Origin: Streptomyces jeddahensis
Lineage (GTDB): Bacteria; Actinomycetota; Actinomycetes; Streptomycetales; Streptomycetaceae
Assembly: GCF_001642995.1 (NCBI RefSeq)
Contig: NZ_LOHS01000066.1
Location: forward strand, 1 to 49,366
Direction: 5' to 3'
Length of the DNA stretch: 49,366 nucleotides
Below, piece by piece: positions 1 to 7,857 of the stretch. Position 1 is the stretch's first letter, and every line of letters starts with the position of its first letter. The notes under the pieces are model-generated. The model did not search any database, was not told the origin of the DNA, and was given only the letters and a program-made list of their open reading frames with translations. A program made the position numbers and the translations under genes.

Positions 1-1
1 G

Positions 2-382
2 GCCGATGACCCGCCTCTGCGGCTCTGGGCTGTTCTGTCGGAGGCCGTACTTCTCCAGCAAGTCGGCGGGCCACCGGTGATGAAGGCGCAGCTGCAGCAC
101 CTTCTGGATGCTTCGGAGCGTTCCAATGTGACCATCCAGGTACTGCCGTTCTCCCGTGGTGCTCATGCGAGTATGTTCGGCCCGTACGTGGTGCTGGGCT
201 TTCCCGAAGAGGGAGCGCTGGACGTGGTGTTGGCGGACAACCCGACTGGATCCACATGGCTTGAGCGAGAGGCAGAGGTCGCGCGATATCGGGACCTGTT
301 CGACGCTGCACGCACATCCGCTCTCTCTCCGGTGGAGTCTCGCACTCTCATCCACCGCAGGGCCAAGGAGCATGGACCATGA
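2..382 (+). CDS. XRE-type regulator, DUF5753 C-terminal part (5' end outside window)
   Basis: The reading frame is open from base 2 and ends in TGA at 380-382, so only the last ~126 residues are seen. The fragment (LLQQVGGPPVMKAQLQHLL, then NVTIQVLPFSRGAH, then a FP..GALDVVLADNPTG stretch and WLEREAEVARYRDLF) is the typical DUF5753 domain found after an N-terminal helix-turn-helix in many Streptomyces XRE-family regulators. The HTH itself would lie upstream of the window. The stop overlaps the start of the DUF397 gene by 4 bases (ATGA), the usual arrangement of this two-gene regulatory module. An ATG at 77 is internal and not the real start. Confidence 0.9.
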   Translation, partial: ADDPPLRLWAVLSEAVLLQQVGGPPVMKAQLQHLLDASERSNVTIQVLPFSRGAHASMFGPYVVLGFPEEGALDVVLADNPTGSTWLEREAEVARYRDLFDAARTSALSPVESRTLIHRRAKEHGP

Positions 383-582
383 AGGACGCACGCCGCAGCA
401 CGCCCGAACTGACAGGCGCAAGGTGGCGCAGGAGCACATACAGTGGCGGAAATAATGAGTGCGTCGAGGTCGCAGACGACTTCCCCCACATAGTTCCGAT
501 ACGCGACAGCAAGCGTCCCGTCGGCCCTGTGCTTGCCTTCAGCCATCACGCGTGGAGCGCCTTCCTGAACCACCTGCGGTAA
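379..582 (+). CDS. DUF397 small protein
   Basis: 67 residues. It has the DUF397 signature: W(R)RSTYSGGNNECVEVA near residues 17-32, an I.P.RDSK motif near 38-44 and a terminal W..FL.H hydrophobic segment. DUF397 proteins are encoded beside XRE/DUF5753 regulators in Streptomyces and are thought to act as their partner in developmental or antibiotic control; some pairs behave like toxin-antitoxin modules. Translation is coupled to the upstream regulator through a 4-base overlap. The paired partner makes the assignment firm; the regulon is not visible. Confidence 0.9.
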   Translation: MKDARRSTPELTGARWRRSTYSGGNNECVEVADDFPHIVPIRDSKRPVGPVLAFSHHAWSAFLNHLR

Positions 583-881
583 CTGACGGCGGGCCACCGC
601 CGAGCACTCACAGCTCCGAACAGCTGAGTGGTCACATCGGTCACGCTCCGCCCGGGCTCTTCAATGAGATCGTTATATGAGCTCTACGGGCGGAATACGC
701 CTTGCGTCTGCGAAGGCCATAAGCTGTCGTCAGATTCGCGGGGGCGCCGGAAGGTGTGCGAGTGGCTCGAGTTGAGCCTCGCAGCAACCTGGGGTGCGGG
801 TCAGTTGAGATGCGGGCTCTGTCGTGTGAGGCCGGACCACCCATCGTGCTCCCTCGCAGCTTGACCTGTGAGAGGGAACCC
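583..881. other. Intergenic stretch, no gene recognised
   Basis: About 300 bases between the DUF397 stop and the next start. A short GC-rich inverted repeat follows the DUF397 stop (near 587-602) and may weaken readthrough. I see no convincing coding sequence; open frames here lack a ribosome site and protein-like composition. The downstream gene has GAGAGGGA at about 870-877 as ribosome site. Confidence 0.5.
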
Positions 882-1853
882 ATGTCTTACCCCACGCCGC
901 CGGGCAGCGGTCATCCGTATGGGCAGCCGCCCCCGCAGAGTGGTTGGCAACAGCAATGGCAAGGGTCGGGCCCTGTGCCGCCACCGCCCATGCCGACGGC
1001 ACCCCCAGGGGCGACTCCGGCTGCCGTTCCAGCCCAACCGGGCCCATACCACTTCGGTCCGTATTCCCAGCCCGGCAGTCCTGTGCCCGGGGCGCCGGTA
1101 CCCCCCTCCAGTGGGGGAGGCACTGCCCGAAAGGTGATCGGAACTCTGCTCGGCGTATTCGGCGTCCTCGGCATGCTGGGCGGCGGTGCGCTAGCAGCTC
1201 ACGCGTACAGCAACAGTCAGCAGAATGTGCCCAACGCTGAGGCCTACGGGCCGGTGCTCTGGCGCAATGAGGCCGCCGACCAGCTCTTCCCGGCGACCGT
1301 TGGGGATCCGCCCAGCTACAAGTACGAGGTATCGGACGAGACGGTCGCGCGGTGGCGTCGGATGGGTATCTCCGAGGACACGTCGTGTTCCAAAGGCCTC
1401 AGTGGAGAGACCAAGAAGACCGCGCAGCGGCTCGGGTGCGAGGCCGTGGTGCGGGCCACATACGTCGATCTCACCGGGGAGATGGTCGCCACAGTCGCGA
1501 TCATTGTGCTGCCCAAGGGTGGTACCGAAGCGCAGGAGATGGGCGAGTATCTCCGGAACCAGTCGTCCGAAGTAGTCCCTGACGGCGCTGTGATCCCGCT
1601 GAAGGTTCCGGGGACGCTCGCGGCCAAGTGGCAGGAGAGCAGGCGCAACGGCGTGGGCGGGACCGGCCTGGGCGGGAACCTCCCGTACGCCATCGCGGTC
1701 ACTGCCGGCGCCGTCGACGGCCGCGCTGCGGGCTACTTGCCCGAAGAATTCGGCGAGTACGGCCCGGATAACGAAGACAGACGGCCCTGGATGGATGCGG
1801 CCGAGGCCCTCAGCCAGGTGTTCAACGTCCACATCACGCGCCTGGAGAGGTGA
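882..1853 (+). CDS. Proline-rich single-TM protein upstream of mycosin
   Basis: 323 residues from the ATG at 882, preceded by GAGAGGGAACCC; the frame is open further up but has no better start. Residues 1-80 are a cytoplasmic Pro/Gly/Gln-rich tail; one membrane segment follows at about 86-110 (VIGTLLGVFGVLGMLGGGAL); the rest is an extracytoplasmic domain with a pair of cysteines (TSCSKG and RLGCEAV) that could form a disulfide. The stop is 7 bases before mycP, so the two are probably one operon. Not recognised as EccB or EccE (too short, different organisation). The position suggests a T7SS accessory role, which is inference. Confidence 0.75.
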   Translation: MSYPTPPGSGHPYGQPPPQSGWQQQWQGSGPVPPPPMPTAPPGATPAAVPAQPGPYHFGPYSQPGSPVPGAPVPPSSGGGTARKVIGTLLGVFGVLGMLGGGALAAHAYSNSQQNVPNAEAYGPVLWRNEAADQLFPATVGDPPSYKYEVSDETVARWRRMGISEDTSCSKGLSGETKKTAQRLGCEAVVRATYVDLTGEMVATVAIIVLPKGGTEAQEMGEYLRNQSSEVVPDGAVIPLKVPGTLAAKWQESRRNGVGGTGLGGNLPYAIAVTAGAVDGRAAGYLPEEFGEYGPDNEDRRPWMDAAEALSQVFNVHITRLER

Positions 1854-1860
1854 GGCCAGA

Positions 1861-3057
1861 GTGAAGTTCCAGACCATACGCGCAACCTGCACTGCGGTCG
1901 CCCTCACCGGTCTGTTGGGCACTCTTGCCACTGCGCCCGCACAAGCGGCCACCCCGGTCGGATGGGAAGGGGCGGCACTCGGCCTGTCCGCAGCGCAGAA
2001 GCAGAGCCAGGGCGAGGGAGTGACGGTTGCAGTTCTCGACACTGGTGTAGAAGTCGACCATCCAGCCCTGAAAGGCAGAGTGACCACCGGGCCCGACTTC
2101 CGCAGGGACGGGCTGGAGCCGGGGAACCCGAAGTGGGGACGGCACGGGACTGCCATGGCCTCGGATGTCCTGAAGGTGGCCCCGAAGGCCAAGATCCTTT
2201 CTGTGCGCGTACTCGACGACGACAACAGTGAGGAGAGCGATCGGGAGGAGATGGAAGACCTTCGGGACAGCGGCGCAAGCCCGATCGCCAAAGGCATCGA
2301 CTATGCCGTCGAGCACGGTGCCGACGTGATCTCCATGTCGCTCGGCAGCGAGGACATCATCGGGCACTACAACGAAGACGAGGCCGCTGCCCTCGCGCGT
2401 GCCGCACGCGAAGGCGTGACGGTGCTCGCTTCGGCCGGGAACGCGGGCGACGTGCTCAACGAGGTCTCGTACCCGGCCGGTTATGCGGGCGTGATCGCGG
2501 TGGCTGCGACGAAGCCGGGCGGTGGGCGTGCTGACTTCTCCACCGTGCACACGTACAACGATGTGGCCGCACCCGGCGTCGACATCGTCAGTGCTAATAA
2601 CACGGGCGGCTACAGGCCGGTCGACGGCACCTCGCCGGCATGTGCGCTGGCCGCCGGCGTCGTAGCGCTCATGTACGAGAAGAACCCGAAACTGACCCCT
2701 GCGCAGGCGAACGACGTCCTGATCGCCACCACCCATCGCCCTCCAGGGGGCGGCAGTGCCCTGCTCGGCTACGGACTGATCAACGCAGACGCGGCTGTGA
2801 AGGCCGCGGCATCGCCCCCCAAGGACAGGACAAGGGCGGTCGCGTACACGGGCAAGGAGCACCTTGCGACTCCGGACGGCACACCGAAGACGACGCACCC
2901 GGAGCTGGACCAGGGGCTGTGGATGACGGGCCTGGTCGCTGCTGGCGGCGGGTTGGTGTTCCTGATCGGCGGTGTACTCCTTGCGCTGTCGGGCCGACGC
3001 AAGGTGCCGACGGGAGCGGCTGGCATGGTGCAGCCTCAGGGGCCATTCCCACGCTGA
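1861..3057 (+). CDS. mycP: Type VII secretion-associated serine protease, mycosin
   Basis: 398 residues from GTG 1861. Sec signal peptide at 1-30 (hydrophobic core TAVALTGLLGTLATA, ending AQAA). The subtilisin-type catalytic triad is visible: Asp60 in VAVLDTGVEVDHP, His95 in RHGTAMA, Ser258 in DGTSPACALAAG, with the oxyanion Asn194 in SAGNAGD. A C-terminal membrane helix (about 358-380, GLVAAGGGLVFLIGGVLLAL) followed by a basic tail anchors the domain on the outer face. This is the standard mycosin layout. In mycobacteria mycosins stabilise the T7SS machine and cleave some substrates. It sits about 30 kb from eccC/eccD, separated by effectors and insertion elements. Confidence 0.93.
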   Translation: MKFQTIRATCTAVALTGLLGTLATAPAQAATPVGWEGAALGLSAAQKQSQGEGVTVAVLDTGVEVDHPALKGRVTTGPDFRRDGLEPGNPKWGRHGTAMASDVLKVAPKAKILSVRVLDDDNSEESDREEMEDLRDSGASPIAKGIDYAVEHGADVISMSLGSEDIIGHYNEDEAAALARAAREGVTVLASAGNAGDVLNEVSYPAGYAGVIAVAATKPGGGRADFSTVHTYNDVAAPGVDIVSANNTGGYRPVDGTSPACALAAGVVALMYEKNPKLTPAQANDVLIATTHRPPGGGSALLGYGLINADAAVKAAASPPKDRTRAVAYTGKEHLATPDGTPKTTHPELDQGLWMTGLVAAGGGLVFLIGGVLLALSGRRKVPTGAAGMVQPQGPFPR

Positions 3058-3286
3058 GTCCCGCGGCCGAGCAGCAAAAGCTCCTGTTGGTTGGAAGCGC
3101 ATCGTGATCTTCTGTTCAACGGGAGCTTTCGCCTGCTCCGTGCTTGTGGCCTTCCGTGGAGCGCCTGCGTCAGGGCACCGCATCTCAACGTCCCTATGTC
3201 CTCGGCGGCTTCCAGGACTTCGTGCGCACGGTCAGCCGCCGGGACACCCGGCGCTGCCTCGTAGCACGTCCGGCAAGCGGCCAATC

Positions 3287-3316
3287 TTGAACCTGCAACC
3301 CGAGCCCTCGTAGGTT
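3287..3316 (+). promoter_or_regulatory. Promoter -35/-10, probably leaderless
   Basis: TTGAAC (3287-3292), 18-base spacer, TAGGTT (3311-3316). This is a good match to Streptomyces vegetative (HrdB) promoters. The -10 ends 6 bases before the ATG at 3323, so transcription would start at or next to the start codon, giving a leaderless mRNA. No ribosome site precedes the ATG, which fits. Confidence 0.6.
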
Positions 3317-3322
3317 GACTTC

Positions 3323-3829
3323 ATGGGACTGTTCGACAAGCTGACCGGAACCAAGCGTCCCGCCGACGGTATCGCCCCGCGATCCGCCGATGAGGTCCAA
3401 GCGGCCCTGCTCGGCCTCAACAGTCCTGACGTTCCGTACGTCATCCGGGACGGCCGCGCGGAAGGCGCGGACCTGGTGGCCGAGTGGCGTGTCCTAGAGC
3501 CGGCCTGGCGGACCTTCTTCCTCCGCACGCAGCTGAGCCGGACGTTCAAGGTTCATATGCGCCTGGTCCCGGAGAAGAATGAGGTCCGTGCCCTCGATCA
3601 GCAATTCGAGGTCGACTGGGTCGGCGACACTCCCAGGCTCGCCCTGTCGTCCGAGGCCCAGAGCGGTCAGGTGAAGACTGTCTCGAAGCGCTGGTCGTTC
3701 GGCAGCGACGAGGACGGCAGGCGCGAAGAGACGTTCAGCTTTGACAGCGACGACCTGAAGGACCCCCTGCAGAGCGTCGTCCTGAAGTCGGGCTGGACCT
3801 GGCGCGGAGTCATCACCGGCAAGCTGTGA
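3323..3829 (+). CDS. Conserved hypothetical protein, 168 aa
   Basis: Soluble, no signal or membrane segment. It begins MGLFDKLTGTKRP, a start common in small Streptomyces proteins of unknown function, and carries paired tryptophans (AEWRVLEPAWRTFF; GWTWRGVITGKL at the end). The middle reads like an antiparallel-sheet domain (FKVHMRLVPEKNEVRALDQQ, then FEVDWVG). I do not recognise a family with a known role. It appears to be a single-gene unit: its own promoter in front and a stem-loop terminator 3 bases after the stop. Confidence 0.75.
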   Translation: MGLFDKLTGTKRPADGIAPRSADEVQAALLGLNSPDVPYVIRDGRAEGADLVAEWRVLEPAWRTFFLRTQLSRTFKVHMRLVPEKNEVRALDQQFEVDWVGDTPRLALSSEAQSGQVKTVSKRWSFGSDEDGRREETFSFDSDDLKDPLQSVVLKSGWTWRGVITGKL

Positions 3830-3831
3830 AA

Positions 3832-3852
3832 TTGGCGGTACCACACCGCCAA
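3832..3852 (+). terminator. Stem-loop after the 168-aa gene
   Basis: Perfect 8-bp stem TTGGCGGT (3832-3839) / ACCGCCAA (3845-3852) with a 5-base loop, starting 3 bases after the stop codon. There is no U-tract, as is common in Streptomyces. Confidence 0.55.
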
Positions 3853-3963
3853 CCTGCGTGAGTCTCATTCGCTGAGGGGGAGAACCCGGAGCTTGGCGGT
3901 AACGGGGCTGATAATCACCGGCGTTGCGTCTAGGGACTCGGCTCCGCGGCCATGGCGATCCAG

Positions 3964-4341
3964 CTAAGAATGCCCACGGCAATGGCGACCACGACGGCGT
4001 GGCCCACCCGGGTCGGCCACCTTCTGGCACCGCGAGGGCTCCCGGCGGTGGGCCTTCCCGCGCGGCTTGATCGCTTGGTACCCGAGGACCCCGAGGACGG
4101 CCACGCAGACCGCGACCTGGCAGAGCTCGCCCACGACACCCCAGAACCCGACCCGTTGAATCGTCTCCGGCTCGATACCCTGTCGCGCGTCGAACTCGGT
4201 GCCATCGGGGTGGCCGTGCCCGGTGTCCTCTAGCTGCACGTAGTCGGCGGTGCCGACGTGCGGCGTGAAGTCCCCGTAACAGTCGTAGTGGGAGTTCCTA
4301 CGGCTGTTGCTGGTGTCGACGCAGGTGCCCACCTTGTACAT
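3964..4341 (-). CDS. Small membrane protein, possibly truncated at its N-terminus
   Basis: About 125 residues from ATG 4341, but no ribosome site precedes it. The N-terminal part resembles the extracytoplasmic region of the T7SS-region membrane proteins at 15626-16234 and 16316-16910: a TC.D..NS motif, then HYDCYGDFTP, then a G/T/A stretch, then GFWGVVGELCQVAVCVAVLG as a membrane segment and a basic tail. Both paralogues have an extra membrane helix at the N-terminus which is missing here, and a short GTG-started frame upstream (4424) in another phase may be its frameshifted start. Probably a degraded member of that family, close to the IS insertion site. Confidence 0.5.
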   Translation of the reverse strand: MYKVGTCVDTSNSRRNSHYDCYGDFTPHVGTADYVQLEDTGHGHPDGTEFDARQGIEPETIQRVGFWGVVGELCQVAVCVAVLGVLGYQAIKPRGKAHRREPSRCQKVADPGGPRRRGRHCRGHS

Positions 4342-4430
4342 GCGGGGGTGCCGTGGAGACCTGTGGACGGGGCGAGGCCGGCGGTCGCTGTGGCGATGTC
4401 GGGTGCCACAGGCGGGTTGTCCACGTGGGG

Positions 4431-4849
4431 CTAGATGATCCTTCGTGCGAGGTCTGCGGCCTGGGCGCGGGTGACGCGGTCGTGGGACGCCTGCTTGCGG
4501 TCGTTCGCGGTCGCGTCCCAGTCCTCCGGCTGCATAAGGAAGAACGCGCCGGAGCTCGGCACGTAGCCGACCGCGCCGAAGGGCAGGTCGCCCGCGACAT
4601 ACACGCCGTTCTCGATGCCTTCGGGCCAGGGGTTGCGCCACGGGCCGCGCCGCGGGACCGGGTTCATCCGCATCAGCGGCGACTCGTGGCCCTCGGCGGT
4701 GCGCAGCGTGAGCGTCATGCTCTTCGGGCGGCCCTTGGTCGCCTGGGCGCCGTCCACCTTGGTGATCTGCGGGCAGAACGTGTCGAAGGAGTACTGGGCC
4801 AGCGTCCTGCGGCAGGTGCGCGTGAGAAGGACAGCGATCGGGATGCTCT
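4431..4849 (-). pseudogene. 5'-truncated hypothetical protein
   Basis: Reading leftward from a stop codon at about 4848-4850, the frame gives a hydrophobic stub (IPIAVLLTRTCRRTLAQYSF), a FCPQITKVDG segment and a protein-like body (GIENGVYVAGDLPFGAVGYV; AFFLMQPEDWDATANDRKQ) ending at 4431. No start with a ribosome site exists; the only in-frame start-like codon is GTG 4757. The sequence therefore looks like the C-terminal two thirds of a membrane protein whose 5' end was lost at the junction near 4850, where an unrelated gene remnant and an IS element begin. Family unknown. Confidence 0.5.
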
Positions 4850-4958
4850 AAAGCGCGTCCGTGGCGTGCCGCGAGAGGCCGCTGTGCGGGCGCTCGCCGA
4901 GGGCATCGCAGCTTGCTCGCACTGTCGGCCGGACGCCGATCTCGGGGTGCTGGATTAG
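4850..4958 (+). pseudogene. 3' remnant resembling DUF6233-type protein
   Basis: The last ~35 codons of a plus-strand gene: KRVRGVPREAAVRALAEG, then ACSHCRPDADLGVLD and TAG at 4956-4958. The ACxHCRPDxxLG(V/I)L ending matches what I recall of the C-terminus of DUF6233 proteins of Streptomyces. Everything 5' of about 4850 belongs to an unrelated minus-strand gene, so this is a fragment. The IS5-type element begins within 2 bases of its stop codon. Confidence 0.4.
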
Positions 4959-4960
4959 CT

Positions 4961-5771
4961 AAGGGTTGTCCCGTAAGCGATCTTGCTGTGGGATGATCTT
5001 GGCCGTGGCTGGTGTGATCACGGCGTCTGAGCCGTCCTGGATAGCCCCGTTCGCCGGACTGAGCCCGCGTGCCTTCGGCAAGTTGATGACGCAGCTGCGC
5101 CGCGAGGGCGGCGACGCGCCGGGCCGGCCGTGGAAGCTGTCCCTGGAGGACCGGGTGCTACTGGTGGCCGCGTACTGGCACACCAACTTGACCCTGCGCC
5201 AACTCGCGCCGCTCTTCGGAGTGTCGAAGTCGACCGCCGATCGCGTCATCGACCACCTCGGCCCCAGGCTCGCGCTGGCCCCGCGCAGGCGGTTCGCCAA
5301 GGACGCGGTGCTGATCGTGGACGGGACGCTGGTATCCACCCGCGACCACCAGGTCGCCGAGCAGTCGAAGAACCATCGCTACTCGACGAACCACCAGGTG
5401 GTCATAGACGCCGACACCCGCCTGGTCGTGGTGGTCGGCCGGCCGCTGCCGGGGAACCGCAACGACTGCCGGGCCTGGGCCGAGTCCGGTGCGCAGCAGG
5501 CGGTCGGCAACACTACAACGATCGCGGATGGCGGCTACCTGGGCACCGGCCTGATCATGCCGCACCGCCGGCGCAAGGGCGAGGAACTGCCGGACTGGAA
5601 GCAGGCCCACAACAGGAGCCACAAACGGGTCCGCGCCCGCGTCGAGCACGCCTTCGCCCGTATGAAGACCTGGAAGATCCTGCGCGACTGCCGCCTGAGA
5701 GGCGACGGTGTGCGCCACGCGATGCACGGCGTCGCCCGCCTACACAACCTCGCTCTCACGGGATAACTCCC
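4961..5771 (+). mobile_element. IS5-type insertion element
   Basis: One transposase gene between imperfect inverted ends: left AGGGTTGTCCCGTAAGCGA (from 4962) and right, on the opposite strand, GAGTTATCCCGTGAGAGCGA (ending near 5770). The outer limits are accurate to a few bases only; I could not see a clear target duplication. A diverged inverted copy of the left end lies at 6449-6473. Confidence 0.75.
5005..5766 (+). CDS. IS5-family transposase (DDE_4 type)
   Basis: 253 residues from GTG 5005 (MAGVITASEPSWIAPFAGLS), apparently complete. N-terminal helix-turn-helix at about 55-85 (LTLRQLAPLFGVSKSTADRV). The DDE residues are seen as Asp in LIVDGTLV, Asp in TIADGGYLG, and Glu in RARVEHAFARMKTWKILRD. 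This closely resembles transposases repeated in many Streptomyces genomes, so mobility is plausible. It inserted beside the 3' remnant at 4850-4958. Confidence 0.9.
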   Translation: MAGVITASEPSWIAPFAGLSPRAFGKLMTQLRREGGDAPGRPWKLSLEDRVLLVAAYWHTNLTLRQLAPLFGVSKSTADRVIDHLGPRLALAPRRRFAKDAVLIVDGTLVSTRDHQVAEQSKNHRYSTNHQVVIDADTRLVVVVGRPLPGNRNDCRAWAESGAQQAVGNTTTIADGGYLGTGLIMPHRRRKGEELPDWKQAHNRSHKRVRARVEHAFARMKTWKILRDCRLRGDGVRHAMHGVARLHNLALTG

Positions 5772-5835
5772 GCCGCATGCGGGACCTGAGAGGTCCAGGG
5801 GAGACGGCTCCCCACCTCGCAGTCTCGGAGGAGAT

Positions 5836-6270
5836 TCAGTCGAGGCAGAACTCGTTGCCCTCGATGTCCTGCATCACAATGCAGGACTCGTTCTCGCCGT
5901 CGGCACGCATCGTTCGCACATGTACCGCGCCGAGCGCGACCAGTCGTGCGCACTCGGCCTCGAGTGTGGCAAGGCGCTCCTCACCCACTAGCCCGATACC
6001 GGCCCGCACATCGAGATGCAGCCGGTTCTTGACGACCTTGCCTTCGGGAACTCGCTGGAAGAGCAGGCGCGGGCCCACACCCGAGGGATCAGTGCACGCG
6101 AAGTAGATCACCTGCTCCTTAGGCGGCAGCGAGCGGTGGTACTCCTCCCACGTGGCAAAGCCCTCCGGGACCGTCGGTACGACGTACCCCAGCACCTCAC
6201 ACCAGAAAGCGGCGAGGCGCGCAGGTTCCGCGCAGTCGAAGGTCACTTGGAACTGCTTGATCGTTGACAT
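5836..6270 (-). CDS. VOC-family protein (glyoxalase/bleomycin-resistance type)
   Basis: 144 residues from ATG 6270 (MSTIKQFQVTFDCAEPARLA). The upstream in-frame extension contains repeat debris and no ribosome site. Features of the Streptomyces glyoxalase-like group are present: FDCAEPARLAAFWCEVLGY at the start, LLFQRVPEGKVVKNRLHLDV in the middle and CIVMQDIEGNEFCLD at the end. The usual metal ligands of the fold would come from His/Glu in the last two motifs. The substrate is not predictable. It lies between the IS5-type element and an inverted IS end, so it may have moved with them. Confidence 0.88.
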   Translation of the reverse strand: MSTIKQFQVTFDCAEPARLAAFWCEVLGYVVPTVPEGFATWEEYHRSLPPKEQVIYFACTDPSGVGPRLLFQRVPEGKVVKNRLHLDVRAGIGLVGEERLATLEAECARLVALGAVHVRTMRADGENESCIVMQDIEGNEFCLD

Positions 6271-6448
6271 CGGCGCACGATAACAGGGGCCCTGCTCATC
6301 TCCCCAGGTGGGTAGGTCCGCACGTTGTCGGGAGGAGGCCCCTGCTATCCGCTGCTGTGTCGTGCGGTCGCAGGGGTGAACCGAGGTCGGTGTCTCCCAA
6401 AAATCGGGGGACGGGATGCGATTTCGGCCAGCCACTCTCGTGCTGCCA

Positions 6449-6473
6449 AAGATCAGTTACGGGGCAACCCTTA
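6449..6473 (-). repeat. Inverted copy of the IS5-type left end
   Basis: Read on the minus strand, 6473 to 6449 matches 4959-4983 at 22 of 25 positions (CTAAGGGTTG-C/T-CCCGTAA...GATCT). It is a solo IS end or the relic of a second element in opposite orientation, and lies 10 bases upstream of the start of the next gene. Confidence 0.7.
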
Positions 6474-6483
6474 GGGTTCCCAA

Positions 6484-7338
6484 ATGCGTGGTGACGACAT
6501 ATCCGAGCGCAAGAACGCCTTCGTAGACGCGCCCAGCGCCGAGGCAGCGCGGCGTCGCAGATGGCTGGTGGGCTGTTCAACCGCCGTGATCGTAGCGGTG
6601 GGGGTGGGCTGGTACGCGTGGCCGACGAGCCAGGAGCCGAGCGCGGACCCCCACGTGCGTAACCCGGGCAAGATACAGCCGATCTGCGCCTCGTCGGACG
6701 GGCGGACGCTGTATGCAGACGTGGATGGCGACGGCGTGGTGGACGAGGTGCACGACAGCAAGGACCGTGACGGGCGCACGGTCGTCACGTTCGAGGGACC
6801 TGGCAACAAGCAGATCCGGCACCCCGTGTGGTCGATCGTCACCACGGCGGAAGGGCGCAAGAAGGCCCATGCGTCGCCCGAGGAAGGATTCCGGGCAGCG
6901 TTCGGAGATTTCGACAACAACGGCCGCGTGGACATGGCCGTCACGTATACCGCACGCGACAAGAGCGACGATCCAGTCGACTCGGCGAGCATGCTCGAAG
7001 TGCGCTGGGGGCCGCTGGGCCGTGACCTCAGGGGCAAGAGCCGGGGTTCGATCCGGATGAGCCACGGTTACTACATCGACGGTTTGCGTGCGGTGGCGGG
7101 CAACCAGCACAGCGCCAGCGCCAGCGCCAACCCGGCCTCCGCACGGCTGCTGATTTACCAGACGACGGGCGACGGCGCATTCGAGACATACCAAGGACAG
7201 AAACTCGGTCATGATCTGGTGGTGCCGGATGAGCCGTTGCCCCGATGGGGACAGGAATTCGCCGAGCAGAAGGACGGGTGGACTGACCTGGGCGAGTGCC
7301 CGGCATCACCACGAAGCACGGTGACCGGCCCCTACTAG
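6484..7338 (+). CDS. Membrane-anchored protein with EF-hand-like / FG-GAP-like motifs
   Basis: 284 residues. One N-terminal membrane helix (about 29-46, VGCSTAVIVAVGVGWYAW) places the rest outside the cell. Two calcium-loop-like motifs, DVDGDGVVDEV (about 80-90) and DFDNNGRVDMAVTY (about 142-155), are spaced as in FG-GAP/VCBS repeat proteins. The start sits 10 bases after the IS-end relic, so the original promoter and possibly some N-terminal codons were replaced; the AGGG before the start belongs to the relic. Function unknown. Confidence 0.7.
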   Translation: MRGDDISERKNAFVDAPSAEAARRRRWLVGCSTAVIVAVGVGWYAWPTSQEPSADPHVRNPGKIQPICASSDGRTLYADVDGDGVVDEVHDSKDRDGRTVVTFEGPGNKQIRHPVWSIVTTAEGRKKAHASPEEGFRAAFGDFDNNGRVDMAVTYTARDKSDDPVDSASMLEVRWGPLGRDLRGKSRGSIRMSHGYYIDGLRAVAGNQHSASASANPASARLLIYQTTGDGAFETYQGQKLGHDLVVPDEPLPRWGQEFAEQKDGWTDLGECPASPRSTVTGPY

Positions 7339-7404
7339 GGCCTGTATCGAGGGCGATTGCGACCTGCTTGTTGCCGGGAGCTGATCAGAGGCATGATCTT
7401 GGCC

Positions 7405-7845
7405 ATGTCTGAACTGCCCTCTCGGCTCTCCGTAGTGACCCTCGGCACTCGTGACCTGCCAAGGTTGCGCCGGTTCTACTGCGGTCTGGGATGGGAGGAG
7501 ATCCCCTCCAGCGATGATGATTGGGCGGGTTTCCTGCTCGGTGGTGTGCTGCTGGCGCTGTACCCGGTGGATGAGCTGGCTGCCGAGGCGGCGACCGTCA
7601 CCCCGTCTCCCTCTGTGTGGTCGGGGATCACGCTCGCCTGCAATGTGGACAGTCGTGAGCAAGTGGATGCTGCCTTCGCGGCCGCGGTGGCAACGGGTGC
7701 CATCGCAGTTGCTGATCCGGTGGACCGTCCTTGGGGCGGCCGGTCGGCGTACATCGCCGACCCGGAAGGCAATCGCTGGGAGATCGCCTGGGCATCCAGC
7801 GCGAGGTTCGATGACCGTGGCGCGTTGACCGGTTTCGGCAGCTGA
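7405..7845 (+). CDS. VOC-family protein
   Basis: 146 residues from ATG 7405; an in-frame ATG at 7393 is possible. Typical VOC layout: VVTLGTRDLPRLRRFYCGLG at the N-terminus, two beta-alpha-beta-beta-beta halves, and a GGRSAYIADPEGNRWEIAW ending with the conserved DPEGN.WE metal-ligand motif. It is not closely similar to the other VOC gene at 5836-6270. Role (dioxygenase, glyoxalase or resistance protein) cannot be told from sequence alone. Confidence 0.88.
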   Translation: MSELPSRLSVVTLGTRDLPRLRRFYCGLGWEEIPSSDDDWAGFLLGGVLLALYPVDELAAEAATVTPSPSVWSGITLACNVDSREQVDAAFAAAVATGAIAVADPVDRPWGGRSAYIADPEGNRWEIAWASSARFDDRGALTGFGS

Positions 7846-7857
7846 GGATCCGTTCCG

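Noticed and set aside
3930..4205. Minus-strand 91-codon frame near 4 kb
   Set aside because: Serine/arginine-rich shadow of the 3964-4341 frame.
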